Positions 53,959 to 64,000 of a DNA stretch of 64,000 nucleotides are shown here, piece after piece (the first letter of the stretch is position 1; every line of letters starts with the position of its first letter). The translations under genes and the position numbers were made by a program. Location: positions 13,533,001 to 13,597,000 of the forward strand of contig NC_088308.1 of the NCBI RefSeq assembly GCF_910592395.1, read 5' to 3'. The notes below the pieces were generated by a model. It worked only from the letters and a program-made list of their open reading frames with translations. It did not search any database and was not told where the DNA came from. The DNA is from Lineus longissimus (taxonomy: Eukaryota > Nemertea > Pilidiophora > Heteronemertea > Lineidae).

Positions 53959-56900
53959 CTGAAACAAGACAATGAAAAAAATAATAAGTATAGTACAACC
54001 AAATTGAACAGCACTAGGCTGCATGTACTGCACCACATGGTTCCTGGCATTCTGCCCTGGGCTTGAGCTTGATCCTGCTTGGACAGAGTGGGGTTAGTAA
54101 TGAAACAAAATGAATACCTGATATAATACACAACAAATCTGAGGATCTTCATGAAGATGAAAATCCAATAACACAACAGATACTATTGATTTCAGCAGCA
54201 TCCGGGAATCAGCAACTCATTTTGGATTGCATTTCACTTCATTGTAACCATTGGCATAACACAGTTGTTCACATCATTTTATTCAGCTTAAATATCAGAC
54301 TGACTTTAAATCAATGTAATTACCTTTATTGGCATCGGGTACACACAGGGCAGACACTCCAAACTTTTGAAACTGATCAGTGTCTTCTTCCTTTACAGTA
54401 AATTCCCTTTTGAATCTATCCACAGTGAAGACAGTCACTGGATGAGGAAAGATGTCCTCTCCTTTCACGTAAGCTGTGGTCCCACGCTCAAGCTTCGAAA
54501 AAATTGCCAGCTGGCCAAGGCTAGCCTCCCCACATTTCCGCTTGGATGCATTTCCTGAAAGAAAAAAAATATAGTAAAGATGCTATCCAGCGAAGCAAAT
54601 GGGGTGTGTTGAACAGCCCTCTCAAAACTTAAGCTGTACATAAGGCTGTGCATAAAAACTAAGCAGATTCAAGAACCCAAAATTAATTAGTCTGGCCGTA
54701 AATTTAAAACCTGGTCTAAGTACAAAACCAGCAGTTTACTGCTGAAAAAACGTATATTAAAATCTAACATGACCTGCAGGCCTCAAACACTTGATTTGAT
54801 TGCGTCGGTTGAGAGTTTTTAATGTTGAAAAGGTCTAGATTGGATAACCCCATCTAAAATGAGGGGGAACTCAATGTCGCCAATACCTAGAAATGAGGAG
54901 GAGGTACCCGTCTCTCTCTTTGCCATGCAGACCTCGGGGGGGGGGGGGGGGGGGGGGGGGGGTACCTCACTGATAGCAGAGGGTTAGGCCTATCCTGCTC
55001 ATTGAGTCATGAGCAAGTCCATGGCATGCGAATTGATTGCATGGTCAAGATGGCTTAACTGTTGATAATACGTGAACAGTAATTTCCATCCAAAAGCCCA
55101 TCTATGCATGGCAACAGCAGTTTATTAGAAACTGCAGATGGCAACAATATCGGGCATAGTTGTCTTTAGTAGAAAACATCTTTCACAAGATAAAACTCAG
55201 GCACAGAATGTCATCAAGACCAGTCAAGGGTTAAAATTCACGACGCTATCTGGCAGATAGCGTCGCAAATTTTAACCCTGGCAACGCTATATCTGGCAGA
55301 TAGCGTCGCAAATTTTAACCCTTGACTGGTCTCTGGGTCTGCTCTTTCCAGGGAGCGTAGGCCAAGAGCAAAGTGACCATAGGCCTTGATAGTTCAAAAT
55401 GCAGAATGTAGGCCTACCACTCAGGAAACAATTCCCTCAATGAAAAGACTTGGCAAAATCAAATGCTTTGAGAAAACCATTCAGATACCCTATTCTCAGG
55501 GGCTTGTGGTATTCGACTCGATGACTCGACGACGCGATGACTCGATGACGCGATCAAGTTGGAATCTTTTTAAAGAATATCACTGCCTGGACTGTAATTT
55601 ATACATAGAATCATAAGTGGAGGAAAATAAAAAAGAACCGATCATTACCAACCCCTTTCCAGCTGTTTTCACCGTATCTAATCCGACCATTTTTCGTTTC
55701 CTACAAGTTCGCATTTTTGATAAAACCATGCGCCATGTTGCTATGCAAGCTTACCGTCAATACAGCTGAATACACCTAAATATAGCTGGTTCAGATCAAC
55801 CTCCTACCCAGGTTCTTTACGAGCAGAAATTCCAATGTTAAAATGACACGCGAGTTCCTGGAGACAAGGTTGGCTCTGGATATCCGTTCAGCACGGCAAT
55901 ATTAAATGTCCTATACACCTTTCCAGAAATGGGGCGCTGAGTGTCCGAAATAGTGATGTCATAAGGGGAAACTAGGCCTGTGGTGGAGGGACAAAGGAGA
56001 TAGTCATGGTTGACCAACACACTTGGATGCCTTTAATGACGGACAAGGGGGAAAAAGTTAGTTCCAATGCAAGCCACCAATTTCGGAAAGCATGTATAGG
56101 GGCTGATGTATTGGGGGGGGGGGGGGCAGATGTCAAGGGGCGGAAGAGGGACTGAGTGACTGAGTCTAAAAAACTGCACATATGCGAAATTCCGATTGTT
56201 GACAGACTACCACATGACATCTGACATTGGCCACTAGAAGCTTGTTTGTCAATTAAATCTCCGGTCATTTTGCATGCTATGAAACTTCCGCGAGTCCTTT
56301 AAATATCAAAATCAATCGCGGGGACCAATCTTCAGTGGCCATGGCTGGGGGGGGGGGGGGGGGCACATCCTTCTACATACCGTAGCTGGGTATGGGAAGG
56401 CCGAGCTAAAACCTCTGCTGTTGCAGCGGTAGCCCGGAGACCAGGATCATGGGATTCCGTATTTTAGCAAAATCCATAGCAACGATCGCGTCATCGAGCC
56501 ATCGCGTCGTCGAGTCATCGAGTCGAATACCACAAGCCATTCTCAGGTAGGTCATACTTTCAACACTGGTAGGCCTAACTATTTCACTTATGCTACCGCC
56601 AAAAGAAATCAGTCTTTTTTGTTACGCTCATACGGAGGACATCATTATTAATAGAGAATGTTATGATATTATTGATGCAGTTCATCTAATTTTCTAATGG
56701 ACTGAATAGTCAGTCAGTAAAGTCATCTGAAGGACAATCTTCGTTACATGCCATAGGCCTTAGTCCGAAAAAAAGGATACATTAATTTCCAAGACTGAAC
56801 TGTTTGTCCATATTCATTGATTCAAGTCCAGAGAGAATGATGAACTTAAGCAGCTATAGTTTATCCTATTTAGGCGCGGTGTATCATCAATGGGTGTGGT

Positions 56901-57202
56901 TGTATTACAACTCCATAAGATTTGTAGGCCTATCAAACACTGGGGCAATGAGACGGGAAATCGAAATCAAATTGAGAGAAGAATATTAATAATATAAACA
57001 TACCTGCAGTCCAAAGAGTTAAGGGGGCACGAACTTCTATTGCACTAACGTCGAGGTCCCATTCATTTGACCAGCCTAGGAAGTGGACGAAGTACCCTTT
57101 TTCTGTGATGCGCACTATACGGGCATCCTCCCATCTACCAAGTTGGTCCACAGCTTGGACACGCTGTCTGGGCTTTGCTTTACTTGATTCGTTCATATCC
57201 AT
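53092..57202 (-). CDS. Three-exon gene with Tudor-knot/chromo-barrel-like N-terminus
   Basis: Exons 57202-57004, 54554-54324 and 53958-53092 join with good splice sites (CAG|GTATGT, TTTCTTTCAG|G, AAG|GTAATT, TTGTTTCAG|A) and matching phase-1 introns, giving about 430 residues. Residues 12-60 (RQRVQAVDQLGRWEDARIV, VHFLGWSNEWD) fit a Tudor-knot/chromo-barrel fold, a chromatin-reader type that binds methylated lysine or nucleic acid. The rest is unrecognised: a Lys-rich middle and a beta-rich segment repeating SSILIRT / GSLIIEGALI-like strands, ending in an acidic REDDDDLVDSS. Exon 3 has one extra A in an A7 run (53595-53601), which breaks the frame between an upstream part ending VVAARKK and a downstream part starting near NEAMSFIKD. 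It could be an assembly slip. Same strand as the composite USP-like gene, so possibly ORF1 of the same unit. Confidence 0.6.
54324..54554 (-). CDS. Exon 2 of the Tudor-knot gene
   Basis: 231 bp. Acceptor TTTTCTTTCAG precedes 54554 and donor AAG|GTAATT follows 54324. Encodes NASKRKCGEASLGQLAIF and a DRFKREF segment. No domain recognised; phase-1 at both ends. Confidence 0.6.
54936..54962 (+). repeat. G27 homopolymer in intron 1 of the Tudor-knot gene
   Basis: An uninterrupted run of about 27 G, the longest in the window. Likely length-unstable and hard to sequence. Confidence 0.85.
55218..55331. repeat. Nested palindrome in intron 1
   Basis: Outer arms GACCAGTCAAGGGTTAAAAT (55218) and its reverse complement ending 55331 enclose two copies of an inner palindrome, GACGCTATCTG-G-CAGATAGCGTC (55242-55264 and, with a small insertion, about 55284-55308). 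The whole can fold as one long hairpin or as two inner hairpins. Confidence 0.8.
55501..56538. mobile_element. MULE-like non-autonomous element, 55-bp inverted ends, 9-bp target duplication
   Basis: ATTCTCAGG at 55492-55500 is repeated at 56539-56547. The ends start GGCTTGTGGTATTCGACTCG and are inverted repeats of about 55 bp with one mismatch; their inner part is built of GACTCGATGA/GACGCGATGA units. A 9-bp duplication with long inverted ends fits the Mutator (MULE) superfamily. The 1,038-bp interior includes G14 (56113-56126) and G17 (56347-56363) and has no recognisable transposase, so it is non-autonomous. Lies inside intron 1 of the Tudor-knot gene. Confidence 0.8.
57004..57202 (-). CDS. 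Exon 1 of the Tudor-knot gene
   Basis: ATG at 57202 (MDMNESSKAKPRQ), 199 bp, ending at donor CAG|GTATGT. Holds the entire Tudor-knot-like domain, including the aromatic LGWSNEWD signature. Confidence 0.65.
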
Positions 57203-57298
57203 AGCTAACTGAAATTTTACTCGCGGTCAGGAGACATATTATACTTCCGACTTCCCTAAGACACACAACTGAAGTAACAACTTTCTCCCAAATATCAG

Positions 57299-57595
57299 CA
57301 TGATGAGGACTAATTTACTGTGATGAGGCAAAATTAGCAGTAATTTGGTCGACTACAAGGCAACCAGGATGTGATAGCAAGATCGGTTATGTAACAACAT
57401 ATGTTGACCTCAGCTTTTGGTCGGGCAACTCAGCAGGAGGTTACCTGGCACAGATAAGCTGAGAGCTAAAGTCAATAAACTATTCCTCAGAAACTCTCCC
57501 CTCATCAAATATCCATCCCCCGGCATCTAAGGCATTTTCGATTAGTTGGTGGGGGATGGTTAGGAGAGAATTTTTACAGGGCTGGTTTCCTCATG
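57299..57595. mobile_element. Right part of the 420-bp MITE
   Basis: Matches 8539-8822 from ACTAATTTACTGTGATGAGG to the terminal GGTTTCCTCATG. It begins CATGATGAGG, as if the MITE start was fused directly to the right module. Located just upstream of the Tudor-knot gene's ATG, on the promoter side. Confidence 0.75.
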
Positions 57596-57659
57596 TTTTG
57601 CATCTGAATTCTTTTACAACACTGGGCGAAAAACAATGTTCAAGACTTAGATCAGAAGT

Positions 57660-57780
57660 AAGAGAGTCCCTTGGCTCCAATAGAATCTCCAGTGGCCTGA
57701 TGGTCAAAACACCTGCCTATGATGCATGCGCCTGGGTTCGAATCTCAAACTCGAGATTATTTTTTATTTTCTATATTCTT
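57660..57780 (+). repeat. tRNA-like sequence, probable SINE head or tRNA pseudogene
   Basis: AGTGGCCTGATGGTCAAAAC (57691-57710) resembles a Pol III A box, and GGTTCGAATCTC (57735-57746) matches the B box consensus, with tRNA-like spacing. A full cloverleaf with paired acceptor ends is not evident, so a functional tRNA gene is unlikely. An AT-rich tail follows. Confidence 0.5.
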
Positions 57781-58254
57781 TCCGTGGTTCATTTTCAAGT
57801 GAATATTCATTTTTTTATTTTTCATAAAAAAGCTGAACTCCACGACAAAACAATTGACAATATCATTAATGTTCCCTGATTTGCAAGGTATGCCACAGAC
57901 ACGTACACAGAGGGCATATACCACTAATCAAAAATGTAGTGGACGCAAGCTCATTTTTGCTCTTCGGTCCACGGCAGTCGTGGAAATAACTCTTTCTTCG
58001 GAGAACTTTGACCTCTGTGACCTTGAAAAATTGGCCAAAAAAACCCCGTATGATATGTGATGTATCTAAGACAAGACCACCATTGATTTATTAAGCCTTT
58101 AAGCAGTTAAATTGTCAATGTTTGACCAAATACTGCATGCTTTCAAACTTGATTTTTCCTAATGTAGATGACATCCCACAACTCTTCAATAAAGGAAAGT
58201 GATATCTGGACATTTTTGGAGAAATGAGATAGTCCAGTTGCCCCCTTTTTGGGC
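57781..58254. other. Non-coding stretch with repeat fragments
   Basis: Contains a family A fragment (half-site cluster at 58007) and 58067-58138, which recurs at 62709-62786 (AGACAAGACCACCATTGATT). No gene. Confidence 0.5.
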
Positions 58255-58395
58255 TTAAGCGTGCAATAAGGTCTGAACCAGTTTTTTGGCAGTTTCTCTA
58301 TCTATGTTATCTCCCGGTCCAGAATCCGTCAGGTGCCAGGCTGCACCCTTGGGCAATGAAAGATATCTTCTTTTCCATGGCAACCACTTATAAAT
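58255..58395 (-). repeat. Repeated, coding-like fragment, copy 1
   Basis: The minus strand reads KWLPWKRRYLSLPKG, then WHLTDSGP and ETAKKL. The same residues with substitutions occur on the plus strand at 62132-62287, after allowing one base shift. Conservation of the frame between two diverged copies suggests a coding ancestor of unknown family. Confidence 0.45.
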
Positions 58396-58499
58396 CGCTT
58401 TTTCTTCCGACATAGAAGTCGTATTTACACAAATAAAACAAATGAATATATGTAAATCAACACCGGCTACCATTTTAGTGCAATAAAAAGATGGTTAAA

Positions 58500-59137
58500 G
58501 GTCAAGGTCACTGGGAAAAGTCAAGGTCATTGCGCAAAATGCACTTTTTTGAAAGTCTTTTTTCATAACATCAATTTCCTCTTGCTAATTACTGGCATGT
58601 TTGATTATAATAATGTGTTTATTACCGTAGATAATGACTTTAAAAATGACGTATCAAGCATAACTTGCAAATGAGCACTTCTCGCATAAATGGTGCAAAG
58701 ATGATATAAGGCTGACATCTAGCCTTATTTAAAAAGAAAAGGTCAAGGTGACGATCTCATATAAGCCAACTTTCCTCACTTTGTAGTTTGTCATTAAAGG
58801 GTAACTCGTGTCACATTTCACCATATAATGTTTTAGCTGTTTTTGACAAATGACTACATCACTTTCTCATAAATCGGTAAGGTTTTCGAATTGAAATGCA
58901 CATTTTCTAGAAATTCATGGTTTTAATCCCGCCCGGATGGCTCACTTCGATGCCGTTGAAATCGCGCTACGCCGACGACGTTTTCGTTAATGACGTCACA
59001 ACATGAACATTTTCGCGGTCGCAGTAGTTTACATTCCCGAGAAAAAAAAAATTTCATTTGCTTACTTACAACTGCCATTGACCATTGACATTCCATCCTG
59101 TCCTTACACAATATATACACGATAAGAACTGAAGATT
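58500..59137. other. Non-coding stretch
   Basis: Contains several GGTCAAGGT(C/G) words (58500, 58523, 58741), again nuclear-receptor-like half-sites. No gene recognised. Confidence 0.4.
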
Positions 59138-59275
59138 ATGGAGAAGAAGAAGAAAAGGGTTGTTGGGTGGCGTTGTGCTGCAATGGTTTGCGGCAACACC
59201 AGCAAAACTGAAGGTGTTGGGGTTTTCCGCTGGCCTGACCCTATCAAAGAACCGGGCCGTCACCATGAAGTTTGA
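59138..59275 (+). CDS. THAP-domain-like N-terminal exon fragment
   Basis: ATG at 59138 opens MEKKKKRVVGWRCAAMVCGN, then GVFRWPDP before a stop at 59273. The C-x4-C pair followed by a VFRWP-type strand is how THAP domains begin. The downstream part (C-x2-H zinc ligands, C-x-D-H-F) is not present in frame, so this is either a first exon with an unrecognised donor or a fragment. Unlinked in strand and position to the THAP exon at 31991-32200. Confidence 0.4.
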   Translation: MEKKKKRVVGWRCAAMVCGNTSKTEGVGVFRWPDPIKEPGRHHEV

Positions 59276-61600
59276 GTCAAGAGGTCACCAGCCGGTGGTT
59301 CATCTTCTCCTCCTGATGCTCCGCCGGAACACAACTTCGAGAACCAACTCCAAATTCGTCTGCTGTTGGGGGTCTTTCAGCACATTTGGAAAAAATCTCG
59401 AAGTAACGAAGTAAGGGAAGGGAGGGCCCCTCCCCCCAAAGTCCACAGTCCTAGTCGTTTCATCATAAATTTCCTAGTCCAACCAGGAAATTCCATCGCT
59501 GACGTCATAATAATGGTATTCCTAAAACTATTTTTAGACCTCATTTAATATTCATTAGATTTTCCTGAGCGTACGCGAACTACTGCGGATATAGCTCCTT
59601 CCTAGAGCAAATAGGAAAATATTCGCTGGTCTGACTTGTTCATGTTGTGACATCATGAGGTCACGTGACTTAGTGCGGGTTTTTCAAAATGTCTTCGGCA
59701 GTTGGCCAGTCTGACGCGATTAAAACAGTGATTTTATATTAAATCTAATCGAAAATGGAAAATTTGAGCTTTACATTTGTGATCAACAATTTAAAACGGA
59801 CGTATTTCCGCAAAGTTGTAAATCACATCATAGTATCACTTAAAGTATAAGAGTATCGCATAGTGGTTTGACTTTCCGGATTTTTAAATTCAAATGTCCA
59901 ACGTCATAACGTCATATTTCAAACAATGAAGACAAACTTGAAAGCAGTCTTTTTGGAGGAATTGATGCCAAAGCAGTGGAGCACAGTTTTTTTCGCGCAA
60001 TTTACCAAGGAATCAACGTTTTTTTAACTTCTCTGTTACATTTATTTGTTGCCAATTAGTGAAGCACATTTTTATACAAATAGTGGATGTTTGGGAGTCC
60101 GATATGGAATTTTGCAAAATTCCATATTGGACGACCTTAAACATCCACTATTTGCTATATTATGCAACCAAATGTCTTGGCAAAGAAATCAATCCAAAGG
60201 AAAATAATGAAACAATTTGTTTTTAATGAAATATACAAAATGTATATTTTAGGATCCGTTACAACATTTTTTTGGATCCGTTATTGCTTTTTTGGATCCG
60301 ATACGATGTGATGACTTGAAATCACATGATGTGAATCGAGTTACGCTATTGGCCAAGAACATTTGGTAGCATAATATTATCTGATGTCTTGTGGATTCCA
60401 GGCATGTTTGTCATATATGTAAGCATTGATTTTAAAGACTTTTCCCCTCTCTTGGCTCCGCAGTAGGCCATGTACAGCCAGGGCTACTTTTCCATTTTCT
60501 AGCCGATCATTATTTTGGCTCATAAAAATGTCTCTGTTAATAAGTTTTATGACACTGCGTGCGGCCAGCGTTTGTGTTAAATGAAAGAAAGATCATATCC
60601 GTGCAAAATCAGTTGGCAATATCGTTAATTGAAAAAAAAGCACTTGCGGACATTCGTCCGAAGCTCCAGCTGGGAATGTGTGTGGATATCATATCTAGAG
60701 GTCAATGGTCATATGGAACAAGATAGAGGTCCATGATATAATGTATATGCGCCCGCCTTAATGTTGATATTGAGAAATCAGAAGTGGATAATATCACGAT
60801 TGATTGATATGTTGTAGACAGGCGTGATTTCAGGCTGGGACTTTAATACACCACTTATTTTTTCAGGTTCTTTTGGGTATCGATCAAGGAGTAGTATTTG
60901 CCAAACCAACCTTACGCGCGTTTCTCGTTGATGATGGAAGGGCTACATGAAAGGGTACGTATTATTTGCAATAGCTATACAATGGTCAAAATATATTTCT
61001 TCGTGGAGTTCTAATGGTAAAAATTGGAATAACTGTAATATATATTTCGGGTCTACTTAATAAATGATATTAGTGACCATTGTATTATTTCTTTTCAGTG
61101 TCCCCAAAGACAAACGAAGTTTAAGAAAACATTGTATGCTGCGATAAGGTCCATGTCAAGAATACTAGTATAAATTCATAATAGGTAATTACTATTATTA
61201 CAATACTCTTTATTTGTAGCACTAATACCGAAAATCTGACATGTCTTTTAAGATTTAACTTGCACACATTTAAAACAGCATCTCTATATTAATAGTGTGT
61301 CCAACACTGTTAACACATAAAGGGAACTTGACTAAATTAAAACATACTGCAGTTGAAGTAAAGACAGTGGGAGAGGTGAATTCAAGATCCTGAGTTAACA
61401 TTTAACATAACATTTAACATTTTTAACATAACAGTTTAGTCAGGGTTGAGTTGTTAGGATCGATGAACATGGATGACGTTCATTCTATCAGTTACACTAC
61501 ATGTATGTTTCGGTTTTCAGGTAGAAATGCACTCGATGAATGTGGACTCGTGTATTTTCTCTGGTAAGGATGGAAAGCGCACTGCGACCAGTGTAGCAGG
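59276..61600. other. Long non-coding stretch with hairpins and short repeats
   Basis: No gene. Includes the hairpin at 60078-60153 and a triplet of GGATCCGTTA/GGATCCGATA words at 60252-60302. Otherwise unremarkable. Confidence 0.5.
60078..60153. repeat. Near-perfect palindrome (about 37-bp arms)
   Basis: AAATAGTGGATGTTT...GGAATTTTG is mirrored by CAAAATTCC...AAACATCCACTATTT, with only a few mismatches and no spacer. Could be a foldback remnant or a hairpin-forming site. Confidence 0.75.
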
Positions 61601-61609
61601 ACCTCAACG

Positions 61610-62100
61610 AATACGTACAATCATATATGTGATGCATCCTTACTAGGAGAACCTACCATAAAAATGTTATTGAAAACGAATCACTAATAAGCGAGATATC
61701 ACTCTTTCTAGGTTTTCACTTTTGGCCCCCTGGTGGCCAAGTTGATAATCAGACCGGACTGAAATTCAGGGTCAGAGGTCACCTGACCTAGGGGATCATT
61801 TGTACAAAGTCTCAAGTTCATAGCTTTCGGGGTTAAGAAATGTGCCGCAGTTAATCTCAAATGGCCAATTTACGCCATTTGACCTCTGTGACCTTGACAA
61901 GTACGTCGAATCAAAAACCCGTACATATGTGATGTATCCTTGCTAAGAGTATCTACCATAAAATGTTTACCAAAAACGAATCAGTAATAAGCAAATATGG
62001 CACTATTCAAATTTTTGGTCACCGAAATTCAGTGTCAAAGGTTATCTGACCTAGGGGGGTCATGCGTACAAAGTTTTGATATGAGTACAAAGTTGAGGAG
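61610..62100 (+). repeat. Family A repeat copy
   Basis: TATGTGATGCATCCTTACTA, an exact TTGGCCCCCTGGTGGCCAAG (61722-61741), GGGTTAAGAAATGTGCC (61830) and the half-site cluster (61879) follow in the family order. Confidence 0.75.
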
Positions 62101-62131
62101 AAAATGGGTTTGATCAAGACACGATTTCTGT

Positions 62132-62287
62132 AAGTGGTTGCCATGGAAACGAAGATATCTTAAATCGCCCAAGGGTGCCAGCCTGGCACCCGACAGATTC
62201 TGGACCAGCACACGTCATAGATAAGGAAACTGCAAAAAAATTGCGTTCAGACCTTATTCCACGCTTTTCGGCTCTGCCACTGGACTA
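62132..62287 (+). repeat. Repeated, coding-like fragment, copy 2
   Basis: Plus-strand counterpart of 58255-58395: WLPWKRRYL, then in a shifted frame TDSGPAHVIDKETAKKL to a stop at 62285-62287. One extra base near 62180 separates the two parts. Confidence 0.45.
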
Positions 62288-63499
62288 AGAGACATTGCGA
62301 GACATTGACAAGAGTGGTAAAACTGCAAAAAGCGACAAAAGAGGACAAAAACGAAAAAAGTCACGATTTTCCAGCCAACAGCACCAAGATCAAAGACCAG
62401 CCCTGGCCACAATAAGCAAGCTATGAGGCTGAAAATTTAGAATGTGATTAAGGAATATCTTTGCTGCTCAGGAAACAACTTTCAGAATCAAGGCCTACGT
62501 TGTTTCAAAGAAATTACGTAATGAATGGCCAGACAATAAGATTTGTCAAAATGAAACCGAACTTAGACAGGGGCTAGGTTGGCACATATTGGGGTCAAAT
62601 TAAGTTTTTTTTCTCATTGCTTTAGCTTGTTTTGACCTTAAATCAACAGCAATGCAATATTCTAAATGAATTATAGTGATTTGACCCAAAATGTAGTGTA
62701 AATGTTGAGACAAGACCACCATTGATTTTTTAAACCTTTAAGCAGTTAAAATGTTTGACCATGTCGCATCAAATACTGCGTTGGGTTGTAAATCTGAAAT
62801 GTTGATTAGATATTCCGGACAATCGGGCAAGTAAATGGTGAAAAGTAACCTGGCAGTTGACCAAGGAAATTTTTTGACAATCGACAAATTGGACAAACGC
62901 TGATATTTCCACTCTTTTCAGCCAACTGGCAGAAAAATCTCAAAACACTCCCCTATTGCCATATTAGCAAAATTCAAATTAAATTTTTTCATCAAATAAT
63001 TCCTTTATATCTTTAGACTTGCCACACCAAATATTTTTTCAACTAGTAGAGTTACCCATGGTATGGCTTAAGCCACAACCACATTAGTAATTTTTCTTCA
63101 GCAAGATACGAGACATTTTGGTTCCTGAAGTCTCCAACAGATGGCAGGGCGAAAGTTGCAAGTTGACTGCTCTTCAGTGGTCTGTCACTTTGTTCGCTAC
63201 TGATGACGTCATCAACACGGAACGGTCAACTTCGGCAATGTCCGGCAATTTCCGTGAGTTTTAGATCAGACAAAATTCCTGAATAAAATCGCTAAAAAGT
63301 CCACATTCCCGGCAAATGTTTAGACTGAGAATCGATCATTTTGTGAACGGAAAGGTAGTGCAAGGTTAGGTGAAGTTTCAAAGAGACAGTGCGCACGGTT
63401 GCCGTGATTTCCTTGGAAGTCTATAGATTTAGTAGTGTAGATACCTCTCCAAATATGCACTCAGTGACAGTTAAAAAACATACTCGTGTCTAAGGGATA
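62288..63499. other. Non-coding stretch
   Basis: Purine-rich around 62290-62370, then the repeat shared with 58067-58138 at 62709-62786. No gene recognised. Confidence 0.45.
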
Positions 63500-63825
63500 G
63501 GTCTGGAGCCTACAACCTCTGAATATTCAATGGTGGTATTGTCTTAGCCTTGGTAGGAGTACCTATCAAAAAAAATTCATAAAAATCCGCCCAAAATCAC
63601 AGGTCCAATAGCATGATTTATGTTTTTGCAGTACGCCCCCTGTTGGCCAAACCAAGAATAATTTTGGAATGAAATCTGGTGTGAATGGCCCCAGAGTACA
63701 TGTGCACAAAGTTTTAGGTCCAGACCTCAAGTGGTTACGATATGTGCCGCGTTAACATAAGCCGACGACGGACGACGACAACAGATGCCACGTCATCGCA
63801 TGGGCTCATGAGGTGAGCCAATTAA
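63500..63825 (+). repeat. Family A repeat copy, 3' part
   Basis: GCCCCCTGTTGGCCAAACC (63634-63652), then AGCCGACGACGGACGACGAC and GGGCTCATGAGGTGAGCC (63801-63818), the family's typical tail. 63826-64000 is AT-rich with no recognised feature. Confidence 0.65.
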
Positions 63826-64000
63826 CTCATTACTTTAAAGGACACGTAGATAATTCTCATCATACTGAAAGATATATTCTCAATATGTGTCAACATTTCT
63901 GCATACGTCCCATGATATGGCCGGTATTACTGACATATCCTGACCCATATAATGACACATAATGATGTAATAATGAGATATAATGGGTGTATACTGCAAT

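Noticed and set aside
57691-57746. Functional tRNA gene
   Set aside because: A and B boxes are present, but paired acceptor and anticodon stems are not evident.

Overview
This is animal nuclear DNA, AT-rich and dominated by transposable elements. The clearest host-gene anchor is one spliced exon (27383-27568, minus) for voltage sensor S4 and the S4-S5 linker of domain II of a T-type (Cav3) calcium channel. That exon, the spliced genes, the BEL/Pao, piggyBac-like, APE-type LINE and THAP/P2X7-C sequences, and the tandem 300-bp repeats suit a marine invertebrate. The species cannot be named from sequence alone.

Left third (1-27 kb): homopolymer-rich DNA (1-1.4 kb); a long block of a ~300-bp tandem repeat called family A here (1.5-5.7 kb); a 5' piece of a piggyBac-like element (6.0-6.57 kb); one copy of a ~1.5-kb dispersed repeat, family B (6.57-8.17 kb); and an 8.9-kb BEL/Pao element, BEL-1 (8171-17093). 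BEL-1 has LTRs of 424 bp, a 5-bp target duplication, a 420-bp MITE in its left LTR and a 666-bp insertion in its pol. Its coding region is broken by frameshifts and stops. More family A and B copies and a 532-bp piggyBac-like element with TTAA ends (23148-23687) follow.

Middle (27-39 kb): the Cav3 exon; a 2.7-kb insertion bounded by an 11-bp direct repeat (27688-30368); a two-exon gene with the start of a P2X7-type cysteine-rich cytoplasmic domain (30633-31446); a THAP zinc-finger exon on the other strand (31991-32200); a 5'-truncated BEL/Pao fragment, BEL-3 (32403-34443); and a 5'-truncated LINE with an intact 3-kb reading frame (35261-38272), which appears to sit inside the BEL-3 LTR.

Right (39-64 kb): the most unusual locus. 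On the minus strand, a ~10-kb region (41145-51491) encodes a composite protein: an N-terminal USP-like cysteine peptidase, a region that looks like an RNase-H-fold transposase, and a BRCT-like domain. It is split by a complete, apparently intact BEL/Pao element, BEL-2 (45188-51126), with identical 210-bp LTRs, a 5-bp target duplication and a 1780-codon Gag-Pol frame. Just upstream on the same strand is a three-exon gene with a Tudor-knot/chromo-like N-terminus (53092-57202). Its first intron holds a MULE-like 1,038-bp element with 9-bp target duplications and a nested palindrome. The last 7 kb hold MITE and tRNA-like fragments, a THAP-like start, hairpins and family A repeats.

Family A units carry clustered nuclear-receptor half-sites and, ~150 bp on, a 15-bp match to the CTCF core motif. 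Many breaks in the coding regions are single-base changes in homopolymers, so some may be assembly errors rather than decay.
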